Source of the DNA: Corylus avellana | Lineage: Eukaryota > Streptophyta > Magnoliopsida > Fagales > Betulaceae | Direction: 5' to 3' | Length of the DNA: 64,000 nucleotides | Assembly: GCF_901000735.1 (NCBI RefSeq) | Contig: NC_081551.1 | Location: 8,884,101-8,948,100 of the forward strand | Part shown: positions 22,988-34,730 of the stretch, one piece after another | Position numbering within the stretch: the stretch's first letter is position 1 | How the letters are laid out: each line of letters starts with the position of its first letter | Position numbers and translations under genes: made by a program | Notes under the pieces: generated by a model | Seen by the model: the letters and a program-made list of their open reading frames with translations, nothing else | Database searches by the model: none | Told to the model about the DNA's origin: nothing

Positions 22988-23274
22988 ATGGAGACCGGCT
23001 CAGAGACCCACCCGGCCAACCCCAACCACAATCTCAACACTCTGAACAACCGGAACCCTAGTCCTAGCCGGAACTCAATAATATCGGGGACTTCGCCGGT
23101 GTGGCCCACCATCGACGGTCGACTGGGCCTCTCGGAGGAAGAGTCGCTGAGCTACGCGCGGAGATTCTACAAGTTTGGATTCGCAATGCTGCCCTGGCTT
23201 TGGGCCGTGAATTGCTTCTACTTCTGGCCCGTTCTCCGCCACTCCCGCTCCTTCCCTCACATCCACCGCTGTAA

Positions 23275-23306
<32 letters not shown>

Positions 23307-25582
23307 GCGTGTGCGTTGAATTTGTTTTGTTGCTTAATTTAGATGCGTGTTCTGTTATCAAGTTAATCGCGTTGAGTTTTACGGGTAGGTGTTTGTTGTG
23401 TTGTCACTGGTGGTATTTAGATCGGTCTGTGTGGAAATATTGATGATTTAGTTGATCATCTAAAAATTGATATGTAAGAAATGAATCATATGATTGAAAT
23501 TCGATGGTGAAATGCGATTTGCGTATCAGCGTTTTAGTTGAGTGAATAATAGGATCCAACTTTTGGTTTTATGTAAGGGAGTTTAATGTAGTTGGAGTTC
23601 TGTTTAATTAATACTTGTTAGTTAAAAAAAAAAGTACTTCCAGGGAAGGTGATGGGGTTGAAGAGAATTGAGGACTGTTTGCTAAAGTGGGTGGCTTGGG
23701 TTAGGGCTAATTTGTTGAAGGGTAGGTGTTTTTGCATGGTAAAAGTGCCCCAAAATTGCTCATGGTGCTGGAGGAAAATTTTGAAGATGAGGGATGTTGC
23801 TAAGAAATTCTTGAGGTTTATGGTGGGGGATGGTACTACTATTTACCTTTGGTTAGATTGTTGGCATCTGGATGGCGTTTTGGTTGAGAAGCATGGATAT
23901 CTTGTGGTTTATAATTCTGGCAGTAAGTTAGAAGCTAAACTATCCACGGTAATGATAGGCAAGGAATGGAAATAGCAACCTGCAAGGTCTGAAGACCTTG
24001 ACTTTCCGACTGGTTGGTCAGAAATTGTGAGTTTGGGTGTAAGGGAATGGAGGAATAAGAGCTTAATGATTAATGTTTGCAAATTGTGTTGGAGTGCTGC
24101 AGTTTATCATTTATGGTGGCAGAGGAATGTTATAAGACATGGTAAACCTCCCAGAACCGAAGAGAAAATGCTTCTGGATGTGGTTTGGTTACTTGGTATG
24201 TGAAAAATCGAATGCAAGGGAAGGGAAAGTTTAGAAAGACTGCTGTAAATGTTGAAATCTGTATAAATTGGGGTATTGGTCTTGATTTCTTGTATTGATA
24301 TGTTGGTCTGCTGATTTCTCGTTGTATTGTTAGTAGTTAGCTGGTAGTGTGATTTCTTGTTAGCTTTTCATTGTATACTTGGATAGTTTGGTAGTATTGT
24401 TGCATTGCTGGTGATCTAACTTAATTGCTAGAGTGTGGTTGTATTTTTGGTTGTGGTTGATGAAAATTCATTCATCCAAAAAAAAAAAAAAAAAAAAGAA
24501 GTAATTACACTTTGCGAGATAAGAGGCTTCTGTCAATATTTTAAACAAAAGAAAAAGAATGGTGTTTCGTTTTTTTATCAACACTCAGTTCCCATTCATT
24601 CAATTTGAGAGTGTAGATTACATGTCATTCCAGGGTACCAATATATTCAAGATTGTTCCTGGTACTGTAATGTTATAAAACCTTTCATCTAAGCACAGAT
24701 GGGAGCTCTCTTGCATACAGATTGGTCGTGGCACTCTCACTGTAAAGCTGAGAAACATTAACCTGTAATTGACAAATTATATTGTAGTTGGCACATCATA
24801 TGGGCTTAATGTGCATTTTTCAGTTCAATCATGCATATTCAGCAAATATAGGATTGGTCATTCTATATGTAAGGGTTTGCATCAAACATAAAAGGAAGTA
24901 GAATTTCCAGACGATGTGTTAGTTATTTCTGACTTGTTGTTTTATGTTGTGTCATAGCATCTTGTATTTTATGATTTATCCTATTACATACATGAGCTTT
25001 AATTCATTAGAAAAGGAAAATTACCATCTTGTGGCTCTTAAAATTACCATTACTTGTCAAAAAAAAAAAAAAGGAAAAAAAGAAATCAGAAAACCCGTGT
25101 TTTTACTCAAATATTGAAAGGTCATGCTTGGTTTAAATTTGTGTTGCTTCAGGAGGTAAGGCTTGCTGTATGTGTTTCTTAGGATGCTTGAGTTGGAGTG
25201 TTTTTTCTTTTCACCCCATTTTTTTTTTATTTTTTATTTTATAAGCATGCTCCATCTCATGAACTTTGATATAAATTTATGTGTTTTCTGCTGGGAATAT
25301 ATCTCTATTATGATTAACTTGGTGGTGGCAGTTTTTGTATCACTGAGTTGCTTGGCGTGTTATAAAAGGTGCACTTAAATTAGATGGCAGTTTTTGTTTT
25401 AATAAACATTTCGTCTTGTAGATGTTGTTCGATCAGCAGTTGGGTTCTCCATATTTACAGCTCTTCTTTCAGCATGGGCCCTTACTTTTGCCATTGGAGG
25501 GGATCGTCTCTTTGGACCTGTTTGGCATCAACTTGTGATGTACAATCTTGCTGAAAAGTTAGGCTTGACTGATGGGAGCTAG
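22988..25582 (+). CDS. PEN2: Gamma-secretase subunit PEN-2
   Basis: Two exons, 22988-23270 and 25422-25582, with GT-AG borders (CACCGCT|gtaact and cttgtag|ATGTTG), encode 147 residues. ATG 22988 is the first in-frame ATG. PEN-2 is a two-segment membrane protein that completes and activates presenilin in the gamma-secretase intramembrane protease; plants keep the whole complex. Family marks seen: a disordered Asn/Pro-rich N-terminus, YARRFYKFGFAMLPWLW, VNCFYFWPVLRHSR (first hydrophobic segments), then VRSAVGFSIFTALLSAWALTF (about 98-118 after the splice) and the conserved end RLFGPVWHQLVMYNLAEKLGL. No frame damage is seen. The 2.15-kb intron holds a LINE fragment. Coordinates span the intron. 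Confidence 0.93.
23271..23310 (+). repeat. (TC)n microsatellite at PEN-2 splice donor
   Basis: A CTCTCT tract of about 30 bases begins four bases after the donor GTAA of the PEN-2 intron. Confidence 0.8.
23640..24497 (+). mobile_element. 5'-truncated L1-type LINE in PEN-2 intron
   Basis: Positions 23649-23975 encode the C-terminal zinc-binding part of a plant LINE ORF2 (SWCWRKILKMRDVAKKF; RFMVGDGTTIYLWLDCWH). A later frame gives WRNKSLMINVCKLCWSAAVYHLWWQRN near 24050-24130, matching the end of ORF2. The 3' end is a 20-base poly-A tract (24478-24496). It lacks RT and is dead. Sense orientation. A possible short duplication AAGTA flanks it but is too short to rely on. Confidence 0.75.
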
Positions 25583-25945
25583 TCTTATGCCCTACTTTCA
25601 TTGGTCACACACCTTGGATCTTCCCCCTCCCCCGTTTGTTGGGGGTATTACAGGTGTTCTTTTACTTTATTTTGAACACATGATTCTTGTATATATATTT
25701 TGCATTGACGCTTTCTTTACCTCAAGTTGGAAATAATGTTGAGTGTCAAACGTAGTAGACTTTTTCCGCTTTTAACTGAATGCTTGTATTTGTAGGCAAA
25801 CTCCAGTTTTCACATATAAATATATATCCCTTTTAAATGCTAAAGAATGGCCTAAGCCAAAACTTAGATGATTACAAACTTGGGTTACTCTTACTCGGCC
25901 ATATTGTATGTTGGTTGATCTAGTTGAATTTTTGCATTGCAGAAG
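25583..25945. other. PEN-2 3' flank
   Basis: Presumed 3' UTR and downstream sequence; no clear poly-A signal singled out and no gene. Confidence 0.5.
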
Positions 25946-26330
25946 TATAACATCCCGGGTTGTGAAAGTTAAGTTTCACATTAGTTGGATGATTATAAAG
26001 ACATGTATGTGCTAGGTGCCACATTAGCTGTCTACGAAGTGAGACCAGGCTATTAATTGACTTTATAAGTTCCAATTCTAACTTTTTACTGGTCCTTTTA
26101 GGATGTTTTCTTTGGTTGCGATTAATGGTGTTAAAGCCAACCAAGTAACATGGGCCCTAATGATGAAGTTAGATATTTGAGTGAGGGAGATTGTGATACC
26201 CATATTGCGTAAGTATGGAGGTATGCGTGTGCCATGGCCGGTATTAGTTGTATGTTAGGTGAAATTAGGCTATATAAATGACTAGGGAACTTCAATTTTA
26301 ATTTTTTTTAACTTGTTCTTCTGGAGTATA
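25946..26330 (+). mobile_element. TRIM-like miniature LTR element
   Basis: TATAACATCCCGGGTTGTG resembles a TRIM LTR start. It is followed by TTATAAAGACATG, and at about 26127 GGTGTTAAAGCCAACCAAG, a degraded TGGTATCAGAGCC primer site. A second LTR-like start GTGATACCCATATTG is at about 26190. No coding capacity. The family resembles 57558-58190. Confidence 0.45.
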
Positions 26331-27068
26331 GCGTAGATGTGAGTTGCATTTTTCTGTGTTGTGATATGCAGTCTTCATAACTAAGAGAGTTGCTCTAAAT
26401 AATAGAGTTGACCAATGATGTAGAAGAATACAATACTCTCAAACCTTTTTTTTTTTTTTTTTGGTAATTCTTTTTGATAAAAGCTAAAAAAAATAATATG
26501 ACCACTCGTTGCATTGTTGGCCCCAAACTACATAAAACTTTACTTCTTTTTTTTTTTTTTTTTCCTTCTTAATTTTAAATATAAGTAATGGATCTTATAA
26601 AAGAAAAGTAGTCACAATATTATTAAAAAACGCAAAAGGTGCAATTGAGGTACAAAAAGTATACAAGAGCTACACCTAATAGAAAGAAAAAAAAAAAAAA
26701 GGGTAAGAAAATCATAAAAACCAAGTAAATTATGATAGTCTAACGCAGCTGTCAAGTGGTAAAGAGTATTGTAGAAGAAAGACTATAGCTTCACTACCGT
26801 CTTGCGGTCTTCAAAACTTTCATAATTTCTTTTCTCCAAAGATGCAACAAAATGTTGGAAAGAACCATCTTACATTACTGCACTATGAGGACTACTACTC
26901 AGCCTTCTCCATCAAGTAAGAAGGTCTACCGCTCCTCTAGTCATAATTCAACTTAGCCCAACATAACTGAAGATAGAACTTCATAAGAAAGTAGCAATCT
27001 TTTAAGGGAGAAGATCTATAGACTTCCCAAATTGAAAGTAATTAAAAGGTTAATAATGGAGAAGATCT
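26331..27068. other. Non-coding interval with homopolymer tracts
   Basis: Long T-runs at about 26446-26462 and 26548-26563 and an A-run near 26686-26700. No gene or intact element recognised. Confidence 0.5.
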
Positions 27069-27085
27069 ATAGACACCCCAATATT

Positions 27086-27193
27086 TTTTTTTTTTTTGAC
27101 ATGACCACAAGGGAAGGGGGAGGGGGGATTCGAACTAGTGACCTCTACTTTATGAAGCGTGATTCACAGCCGATTGACCTATCCCTTGGAGAC
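27086..27193 (-). mobile_element. tRNA-derived SINE, minus strand
   Basis: It is flanked by a perfect 17-bp duplication ATAGACACCCCAATATT (27069-27085 and 27194-27210). The minus strand shows an A-box-like ATAGGTCAATCGGCTGTG, a B-box-like CACTAGTTCGAATCCC, the GTGGTCATGTC tail and a poly-A end. It is the same family as 13060-13176. Confidence 0.88.
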
Positions 27194-27478
27194 ATAGACA
27201 CCCCAATATTGAAAGTAAATAAAAGGTTAATATTTATAGTGTTCTTATCGCGTAACAGTAATGATCTTTTACATATTTGTGTTTGAAACATAGCATCATT
27301 CATAAGAGATGTAGAAGTTGGTTAAGAATTTGAATTCAAATGTTTGAGGCAATTATAAGAGAAAATTAAGCTCTGCTCGAACTTGACTCAAGGTAAATGT
27401 TCAGAAAACAAAGTACTAGAAATATGCTATAAGAATACTTGAGATACCTGAGTACACTTGCTTCAAATTCCTTTGGCT

Positions 27479-27596
27479 AGTCCCCAAGGAGTAGTTAAAT
27501 CCGCTGGGAACCATGTCTCATGAAGCGAATGTTAGTATGAATCTCCTCTTCCTCTTCTCTTGTGTGAACATGTCAAAAAAAGAAAAAAAAAAAAAT
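27479..27596 (+). mobile_element. tRNA-derived SINE, plus strand, diverged
   Basis: CCCCAAGGAGTAGTTAAATC, CATGTCTCATGAAGCG and TTGTGTGAACATGTC followed by an A-rich tail match the SINE family of 13060-13176 and 27086-27193. The B-box-like region is degraded and target duplications are not clear. Confidence 0.65.
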
Positions 27597-27648
27597 CTCT
27601 CTTGACTATCCCATGTAACCTCTTTTTCCCCTTCCAATTAAAAAAAAT

Positions 27649-27983
27649 GGGAAAATGCAGGTTACCCTCCCTGAAGTTTCAGGAGTTTTTCAATTTTAAT
27701 CCTGAAATTCAAAAATTGGCAATCTACCCCCTGAAGTTTCAAAAATTGGCAATTTAAACCTTCCGTTTAATTTTTTCGTCAAAATGGACGGAAATCTATA
27801 AAATTATATCATTGCCCTCAGGCTTTTTTAAAAAAAATTTCGTCCAATTTAACGGAAAATTAAACGGAAGGTTTAAATTGCCAATTTTTGAAACTTCAGG
27901 GGGATAGATTGCCAATTTTTGAATTTTGAGGTTAAAATTGAAAAACCCCTGGAACTTCAGGGGGGGTAAACTGCATTTTTCCC
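27649..27983. mobile_element. Foldback MITE (335 bp)
   Basis: The two halves are long inverted repeats: GGGAAAATGCAGGTTACCC at left pairs with GGGGTAAACTGCATTTTTCCC at right. Inner blocks such as AAATTGGCAATTTAAACCTT pair with their complement. Flanking A-runs prevent a reliable target-duplication call. No coding potential. Confidence 0.75.
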
Positions 27984-29506
27984 TAAAAAAAAATCCCTCT
28001 GGCTCATAGGAATAAAATTTTATGTTTGAATATTTATCCATACCGTAAATTTAATACGACTTAGGAGTAATTCTTTTATTTCCTCTATTGAGTTTCCCCA
28101 GTTGTGCTTGAGTATATGGAACTATGGAAGGGGACTCAGACCCACTCGTTTCCGACCTGAACCATCTAACCCATTATCTGGCTTGGACAGCTTGGTGGTT
28201 GCAAGTTCTATTAAATTTTTGGGGAAAAAAAGAAAAAAATGAAGCTAAAACAAAATGGTTAATTTGGGGTTGTGACAAATAGCTGTATGAGATTTAAAAA
28301 GTGATTATACACTCCATGGGTTAATCAAAATAATAATAATAATAATTAATAAATATGTTTATAATACATTAGAAAAGTTGACAGAATCTGTTAATGTATC
28401 ATACTAGCACCAATTATATTGTGACATGTGTCACTTACAATAAAAAATATAAAAAAAGTTATGAAAAGATATTTAAAACAATATATATAGAACACAACAA
28501 GTGGTTCTACAATCACATCTTGCTTGGAGGTGGTTGAAAAAATTAGTTCATGACCATTTGGAAGTGGCTAAACCATCCAAATAAATAAATAAATATAGAT
28601 GAAGAGTGGTCGAGCCGGCCTTTCTGGCTCTCAAATGGGGGGAGGAAGGTGATTGAACCATCCCTTGGCCATTTGAGCTTTCTTCCTCTTTCGTTTGAGT
28701 CGTCTCTCTCTGCCTGTAGACCAACTGCATCACTCACTCTCTCTCTCTCTCTCAATTTGAGCTTGGGCTTCTCTAAAATCAATGTTTAACTTTGGCTCCG
28801 TTTGGATTGCAGTAGCGGAGGTTGAGCAGCATGTGAAATATCTTAACATTATTCTCCATGTACTCATCATAGCACTAAATGCATTTTAGTTTCTTTTGAG
28901 TGTAGCTAATATTATCCCTTTAACTAATCTCATATGATGCAGTTTCTCTAACTCCTCAAAAATTATGTGTGTATGTGTACATAAGCTGGTTACAATTACA
29001 AAACCTAATTACATTACGTAATGAGGTTGAATGAAAACCAGGAATCCATATGAACTTTTGTAAACCCTTTACATATTTCCCAGCAGTTTGACCAAAGAGT
29101 AAAAATTACTATTCTACATGGTAAGTATTTAGTCTATCCTTCTACATGGTAAGCATTTAATCTATCATTATACGTGTTTGGGCATTTCTTATCTTCTTAA
29201 ACATATCTTGTCTCCTCCTTTATTGAATTTGATAAAATCTTCAGCCTTCTAGAAAGCCATCTTCTAAGGTTTCTTTATATTTTCCAAGCATTTGCGAATT
29301 TCACAAATGGTTCGGTAAAAGTTTAGGAGGGAGTTTTTTTAATTGAATGAGAAAAAGATTATAAGGGAAGATCTTTCACATTTCTGGTTCAAATGGAAGA
29401 GAAAATAGAAAATCCTATGAGACTGCTTCAAAAAACAAGTTGTGAAACGGCACATTTGGCTAAAGCATGTACTCGAAAATTGACACATTAAGATACTTTC
29501 AAAGCA
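27984..29506. other. Intergenic interval, no gene supported
   Basis: Contains (AAT)n at about 28332-28346 and a (TC)n tract at about 28736-28752. The open frames on the minus strand near 28540-28780 are read through simple sequence and have no domain. Confidence 0.5.
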
Positions 29507-30140
29507 TTAAGATAGAACTAAACTAATAACAGAAATGCAATTTGTAAAAATCCAAGAGGAAAATAAAGGAGGATTGTTGATGGCCAACACCATTAGTAAT
29601 GCATCACCCTCCAACAAAAGGCTACCACAACCAGAGAAAGCTACCAAACGAACTACCAGTAGAGCAGCTGAGGCTTCCCCGTCCGTAGAGAAGAGCTTCT
29701 TAGTAGCAGCTGCAACAATGTTCCCTTTATCATTACTAATCACCACTGCAGCCACTGCATAAGAATCTTTAACCGTCGCATCAAAATTGACCTTGAGACA
29801 GCCCAGTGCCGGGGAAACCCACAAGGAAGGAAGTGCACTATCTCTCCAAGCAGCAACATGATGGTTCAAAGGTTTTGAGACCTGAAAAAAAGCTTGGGTC
29901 GGAGAGGCCACTAGCCCATTGTGGATCAAAGGATTCCTAGCTCTTCAAATAAAATCCAACACTAGGGAAGCAAAAAGCTGACATTTCCTTACCTCAGATT
30001 TAACAATACCCAAAGCAGCCAATGAAGAAATGAGAGATGAAATCCACTTAGCAATAGGCCTAGAAGAGAACCCCACAATTATATTGGGCAAAGGACAGCT
30101 TCTCCGTAAGAAATTGGCCAAATCACAATGCAAGAAAATT
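29507..30140 (-). pseudogene. LINE RNase H-domain remnant
   Basis: On the minus strand, 29929-29507 encodes LGCLKVNFDATVKDSYAVAA, AATKKLFSTDGEASAALL and LEGDALLMVLAINN, the RVT_3-type RNase H domain found at the C-terminus of plant LINE ORF2. The homologous upstream part (FSSRPIAKWISSLI; SEVRKCQLFASLVLDFI) continues to about 30140 after a TGA where the family has Trp. The 3' end fades at 29507. Not a host gene. Confidence 0.72.
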
Positions 30141-30639
30141 AAAAAAAAAAAAAAAAAAAGACTCGTCGAAATTATGTCTCCTAACATAGATGAATTTTGA
30201 AAGTCGTTTGGGAAAAAAAAAAAATTAAGAGCAAAAAGCAAGAGCAAAAAGCAAGAAGAATAATTACCATTAGGGGTGAATTAATATCAAACTCCCATCT
30301 TCTATTATATTTTAGAATAAGTAATGATTTAATATCAAACTCCCTTTTTGAAATATTTAATTTAAATTGGGTAAATTGACAAAATCATGGTTCAAACTTA
30401 TGACCTCAAGCTCTGGTTAACACTATTCCATGTCATACCTAGATTGAAATTAATTTATATATTGAACATATTGTTTGAGAAACCACCCACTAAAAACTCG
30501 TTGTGTAAGTTACAGAGCTAGAAAATTAAAAACAAGTTTATCTCATATCTAGAAGGTAGAAAGATGAAACAAAAAGCCTATATTATATATGAAGGAAAAC
30601 TAATTAGTATCAACGTTTCTTTTGAAAAATAAAAAATAA

Positions 30640-31945
30640 AATTGAATAACAACAAAGAGAGAAAAACCTCACTAAAAAGGGATTAATTCCTTCATGGTGG
30701 CAATTTGTTTTTCCAAGAACTTGCTATCCATTCTCGAAAAGAATGAAAGTGGTGATTATTACAATAGAACTAGTTAATTAAAGGCCTGATGCCAAAATGG
30801 GAAGCCAATGAGAAGAATATATAGCCATAAGAAATAGTTAAAGAAATTATAATAATTTTTGTACGGACTTTGCGTAAATCAGTTTCTTTGTTCCCTCCAA
30901 TAACAGCTAGCCAAGTCAGCTTGTAACACCAAAACCTATTAGGATTAAATCACTAGATAATTTCTTCTGTTCTCAAGAGATCCATTCATCTTCTTCTTTG
31001 TTAGACATGTTACTCTCATCTAGTTTCCATTCATCTTCTGCTTTGTTAGACATGTTACTCTCATCTAGTTTTACTCACTGAGTTGGAGCTTATCTGGGTT
31101 CGCATTTTCTTGTTGACTTCTCTCGTATTCTCACACACGTTAAAGTCTTTTGCAAAAAATCTAATTTGGTCACGGTTCTGTTGCACTGATTTTGAGATTT
31201 CCATCTCAAATTCATTCATTTAACTCTTTCTTTCTTTGACGAGATCTTGCTTGCTGCCAGTGGGGAGTGTAATCCCTTTCAATTCTTGGTTTGAAATAAA
31301 GAAAAAAACAAATCCCGGCTTTTGCAATGAAAAACAAGACTAGTATAATTATTGCTATGGCTCACAAAGAAGGACGTAAATGGGGAGGTGGAAGAAGCGG
31401 AATGAGGCAGTCTCGTCGTCAATTTTCTTGAAAGGAGAATGGGTTTGGTAAATGGTTAAACATATGGGTTTGTCTTGAGAGAGTAGAAGAAATTATCTTA
31501 GTTTTTTCTTCCTAACGGACATGCTTACCTAGCTGACTTACGCCAGGTCCTTATAAAAGTGATTCGCTAACATGTGCCGCAGCAATCAAAGTTTGAGTAA
31601 ACAGTAAAACTGTATGACAAGCTAGGACATACCGATTATGTGATAAACAATCATTCAAAAATATAACACAACAATTATGTGATAAGCAATCATCTATGAA
31701 ATATGACATTTGGTGAAATAGACAGTTGCCATATTAAAAATAAATAAATAATAATAATAATAATAATTTAAGTATCAAACTGGTTCATAGTAGGCCTAAA
31801 AACCAAAAAAGGGAACATCCAAACCTAAGATAGGCATTGTTTACCCGTTAAGGTAAACAATTTAGAGGTCATTCACGTAAACAATGCATATCTTTCAATT
31901 TATCCCCATTTGGCAAATATATATATATATATATATATATAGCTG
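30640..31945. repeat. Duplicated segment copy A, left part
   Basis: Aligns in direct orientation with 44637-45965 at high identity, for example GGGATTAATTCCTTCATGGT, GCTAACATGTGCCGCAGCAA and GTTAAGGTAAACAATTTAGA. Copy A lacks about 50 bp around 31063 that copy B keeps. It ends in an (AT)n tract (31919-31941), after which copy A is interrupted by pararetrovirus sequence. Confidence 0.9.
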
Positions 31946-33475
31946 TAATCAAAAACTCTGGAAGCTCTACTTTGTTAATTCAAAGTTCTACTCAAGATGC
32001 TAATATACGTACTCCTAAAATGATTTGCTGGGATGAAATTGATCTTCCTAACGAATGGCTTTTGGAAAATGTATCTAAGCCTGCTAAAGTAGAAAATGAC
32101 ACCATTAATCTTCACTACATTCAACAGTACTTGGATGGATCTGTTAAGATCAGTTTTTCTGATTTGAACATTTCTAACAAAATTGAAAGGCCATTGTTAA
32201 TCAATGAAAGAAGGAATTCTTTTGCTGATTCAACCACCACAGAAGGACTCCAACGAAGAGATAAAGACGTTGAAAAATTTCTTGCTCATCCTGATTTAAA
32301 ATTAAAGAGTGTTTATGTTGATTCTCAAGTTTCCTCTGCTTTTTATACTACTAAGCAAACTCCTCCTCCCACTCAAGTTGATGATGAAGGAAGATCTCTT
32401 TCTCCTTCTACTTTGGATTTTAACGGATCTCTTCCTCCTCTCCATCAATTAAATGTTATTCATGCTCCCGTAAAAAATTTATTTTCCCAAATCGATTGGC
32501 CTGCTTTACAAAAAGATTTTTCCTCAAGAGAAAATCAACCATTACGACATGCTTACCGTTCCAATTTTTCTGAAAAAGAAAGATCCATTATCAAAATCCA
32601 TTGGACTGAAAAAATGATTGAAGAACAAAAGCATATTTTAGTTTTTGATTTTCTTCAAAATCATTACCCTACAAACAATGTTCTAAATGTTATTAAAAAA
32701 TCTTTTGTTAAAGAAAACAAAACCACTGTCAAAGCTTCTCATCCACCTCTTGAAAATTTACTAGTCCGTACTTACGGAACTGATATTACTGTTAAAGCCT
32801 CCCCTTTTACACTTCCTGTTCAGATAAGCCATCGATGGTCCTCTGAAAGCTCTACTTTGTTAATTCAAAGTTCTACTCGAGATGCTAATATACGTACTCC
32901 TAAAATGATTCGCTGGGATGAAATTGATCTTCCTAACGAATGGCTTTTGGAAAATGTATCTAAGCCTGCTAGAGTAGAAAATGGCACCACTAATCTTGAC
33001 TACATTCAACAGTACTTGGATGGATCTGTTAAGATCAGTTTTTTTTATTTGAACCTTTCTAACAAAATTGAAAGGCCATTGTTAATCAATGAAAGAAGGA
33101 ATTCTTTTGTTGGTTCAACCACCATAGAAGGACTCCAACGAAGAGATAAAGACGTTGAAAAATATGTCATTCTTGATGACAAGCTAGAATGATATTGGTA
33201 TGTAAAATGGTGGGATAATTACCCACGGGTTGATAATATCGTTGAGAATGTCAAAAATCTAGCCTATTTGCCAAAAATCCAAGCCCCTCCAATTCCCAAT
33301 CAATTAACCATTGGCCATCCTACCAAACTGATAACTTCTAGTACTTTCCTTTCCCCTCCTAAAGATGCCGCTACTCCCGCTACTTCTTCCAGTTCTTCTA
33401 AGAAAAAATATTTTATGAAGAAAAAAGAAAAGAAGGACATTTTAAAAGCACTTCTGGAATCTCTCAATGATAATT
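31946..33475 (+). pseudogene. Endogenous pararetrovirus polyprotein fragment (movement/coat-linked part)
   Basis: A plus-strand frame is open from about 31957 to a TGA at 33190 and then again to the gap at 33476. I assign it to a Caulimoviridae-type polyprotein, in the region after the movement-protein core and before the coat protein. It has a conserved WDEIDLPNEWLLENV block with downstream LDGSVKISF, a Ser/Pro-rich linker, and a Lys-rich tail near 33410-33460. The block of about 100 residues occurs twice (31970-32275 and 32862-33166), so the frame is rearranged. Protease, RT and RNase H are absent here. Genus is not assigned (florendovirus- or petuvirus-like). It is an old, broken genomic copy. 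Confidence 0.7.
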
Positions 33476-33599
33476 NNNNNNNNNNNNNNNNNNNNNNNNN
33501 NNNNNNNNNNNNNNNNNNNNNNNNNNNNNNNNNNNNNNNNNNNNNNNNNNNNNNNNNNNNNNNNNNNNNNNNNNNTTCTTTACTTTTACTATTAACTTT

Positions 33600-33800
33600 C
33601 TCAATGTAATTTTTATTTACCCATTGGATTTTGTCTATAAAAAGACGGATCCCCCTCGTTGTAAGGCATGAGCTTTCAACCTAAACACTGAAGTCAATCT
33701 GCAACTATCCTACCTACTACTTGCAATCTCTCATGCTCTTGTGTACTTTTACTACTTCTAAACTACGTTTGAATCTGTAAGTACTCTCGTAAATCAGATT
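33600..33800 (+). promoter_or_regulatory. Pararetrovirus promoter-like region
   Basis: TATAAAAAGACGG (about 33636-33648), with a downstream pyrimidine-rich leader (GCATGAGCTTTCAACC to CTTGTGTAC), follows the polyprotein fragment after the gap. The position and TATA-to-leader layout fit the pregenomic RNA promoter of caulimovirids. Whether it is active is unknown. Confidence 0.45.
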
Positions 33801-34049
33801 GTTTTTTTGATATTTTTTCATTATCAATCTTTTCCATTTCTCTCTTATACGCTCCAATTTCACTCTTACTCTCGAAATTCTTGCATCATGTTTATTTTAC
33901 TTGCAATTATCACCTACATGGATGGTTCTACTGCATTTATTTTAATTAATTTTTATTAATTATCCATCCTGCATCATCCCTCCATCCTGCATCTTGATAC
34001 CATCCCTCCATTGGTAAATTCTCTAAACTTACCATCCCTCCTTTGATTT

Positions 34050-34730
34050 TTCTTTCCAATAAGGTTTATGACTATTAGATCTAACCATAACACGAGAAAG
34101 GAAAACATCTTGATACCATCTATAATCAGACATAGTAGGACAACGAAAATTATTCAGGTAATTAGAGATACGAGAAGTAATGTTAGATGGTGTTCCAATA
34201 AAATGTTTAATGATGGTATAAATTAATGTGTTAACGCTATCAGGTTCACCTGTGCCATGTTGTTCATCAAATATTGGGAAACCATCTTCATCTTTCTTGA
34301 CGGCTTTCCTAATTGTTTCTCAAGTTTCTTCGGTAAGGTGTTTGTCCCACCAATTCCGAAGAGTTCCAGAGAAACCAGTAGAAAGCAAATCAACAATTTT
34401 GGATTGGTTTAAATTGTGATTGGTAACGTAGGCATTAGCAACTATAGACATGTGATTCATTTTATTTAACACTTCTTGTTCAGATAAGCCATCGATGTTC
34501 CATTCATAGAGATTATCTGCTGGAACAGAAAACTGATATTGAAAATATCTTTCTTCAAACTATAAATCAGGAGGAGTGGGTTTTGAATACCAATTTTTTG
34601 TGATATTAATAGGTTTGGTTTTATCAAAAATTCTTTAGAGTTTTTGATCCAGATCATTGCTTCTAAAATTTTCTTCAATCATTTTAATGTTGAAATCAGA
34701 AGAATATTCAGAATATTCAGAATTTTCGGT
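34050..34730 (-). pseudogene. Endogenous pararetrovirus coat-protein fragment, inverted
   Basis: The minus strand reads a caulimovirid coat-protein-like segment: NWYSKPTPPDL, YEWNIDGLSEQEV, LLSTGFSGTLRNWWDKHLTEE, LIYTIIKHFIGTPSN and MSDYRWYQDVFLSRVMVR, in that order from about 34730 to 34070. In-frame stops near 34637, 34559 and 34320 show decay. It points opposite to the polyprotein fragment at 31946-33475, so the virus copy is internally inverted. Confidence 0.7.

Noticed and set aside
27086..27193. Possible tRNA gene from the A- and B-box-like motifs on the minus strand
   Set aside because: No cloverleaf closes, and the unit has a poly-A end and a 17-bp target duplication, so it is a SINE.
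31972..33192. A long open frame (406 residues) that could be taken as a novel plant gene
   Set aside because: It contains a repeated block, an antisense piece and sequence types of caulimovirid polyproteins; it is a rearranged virus fossil.
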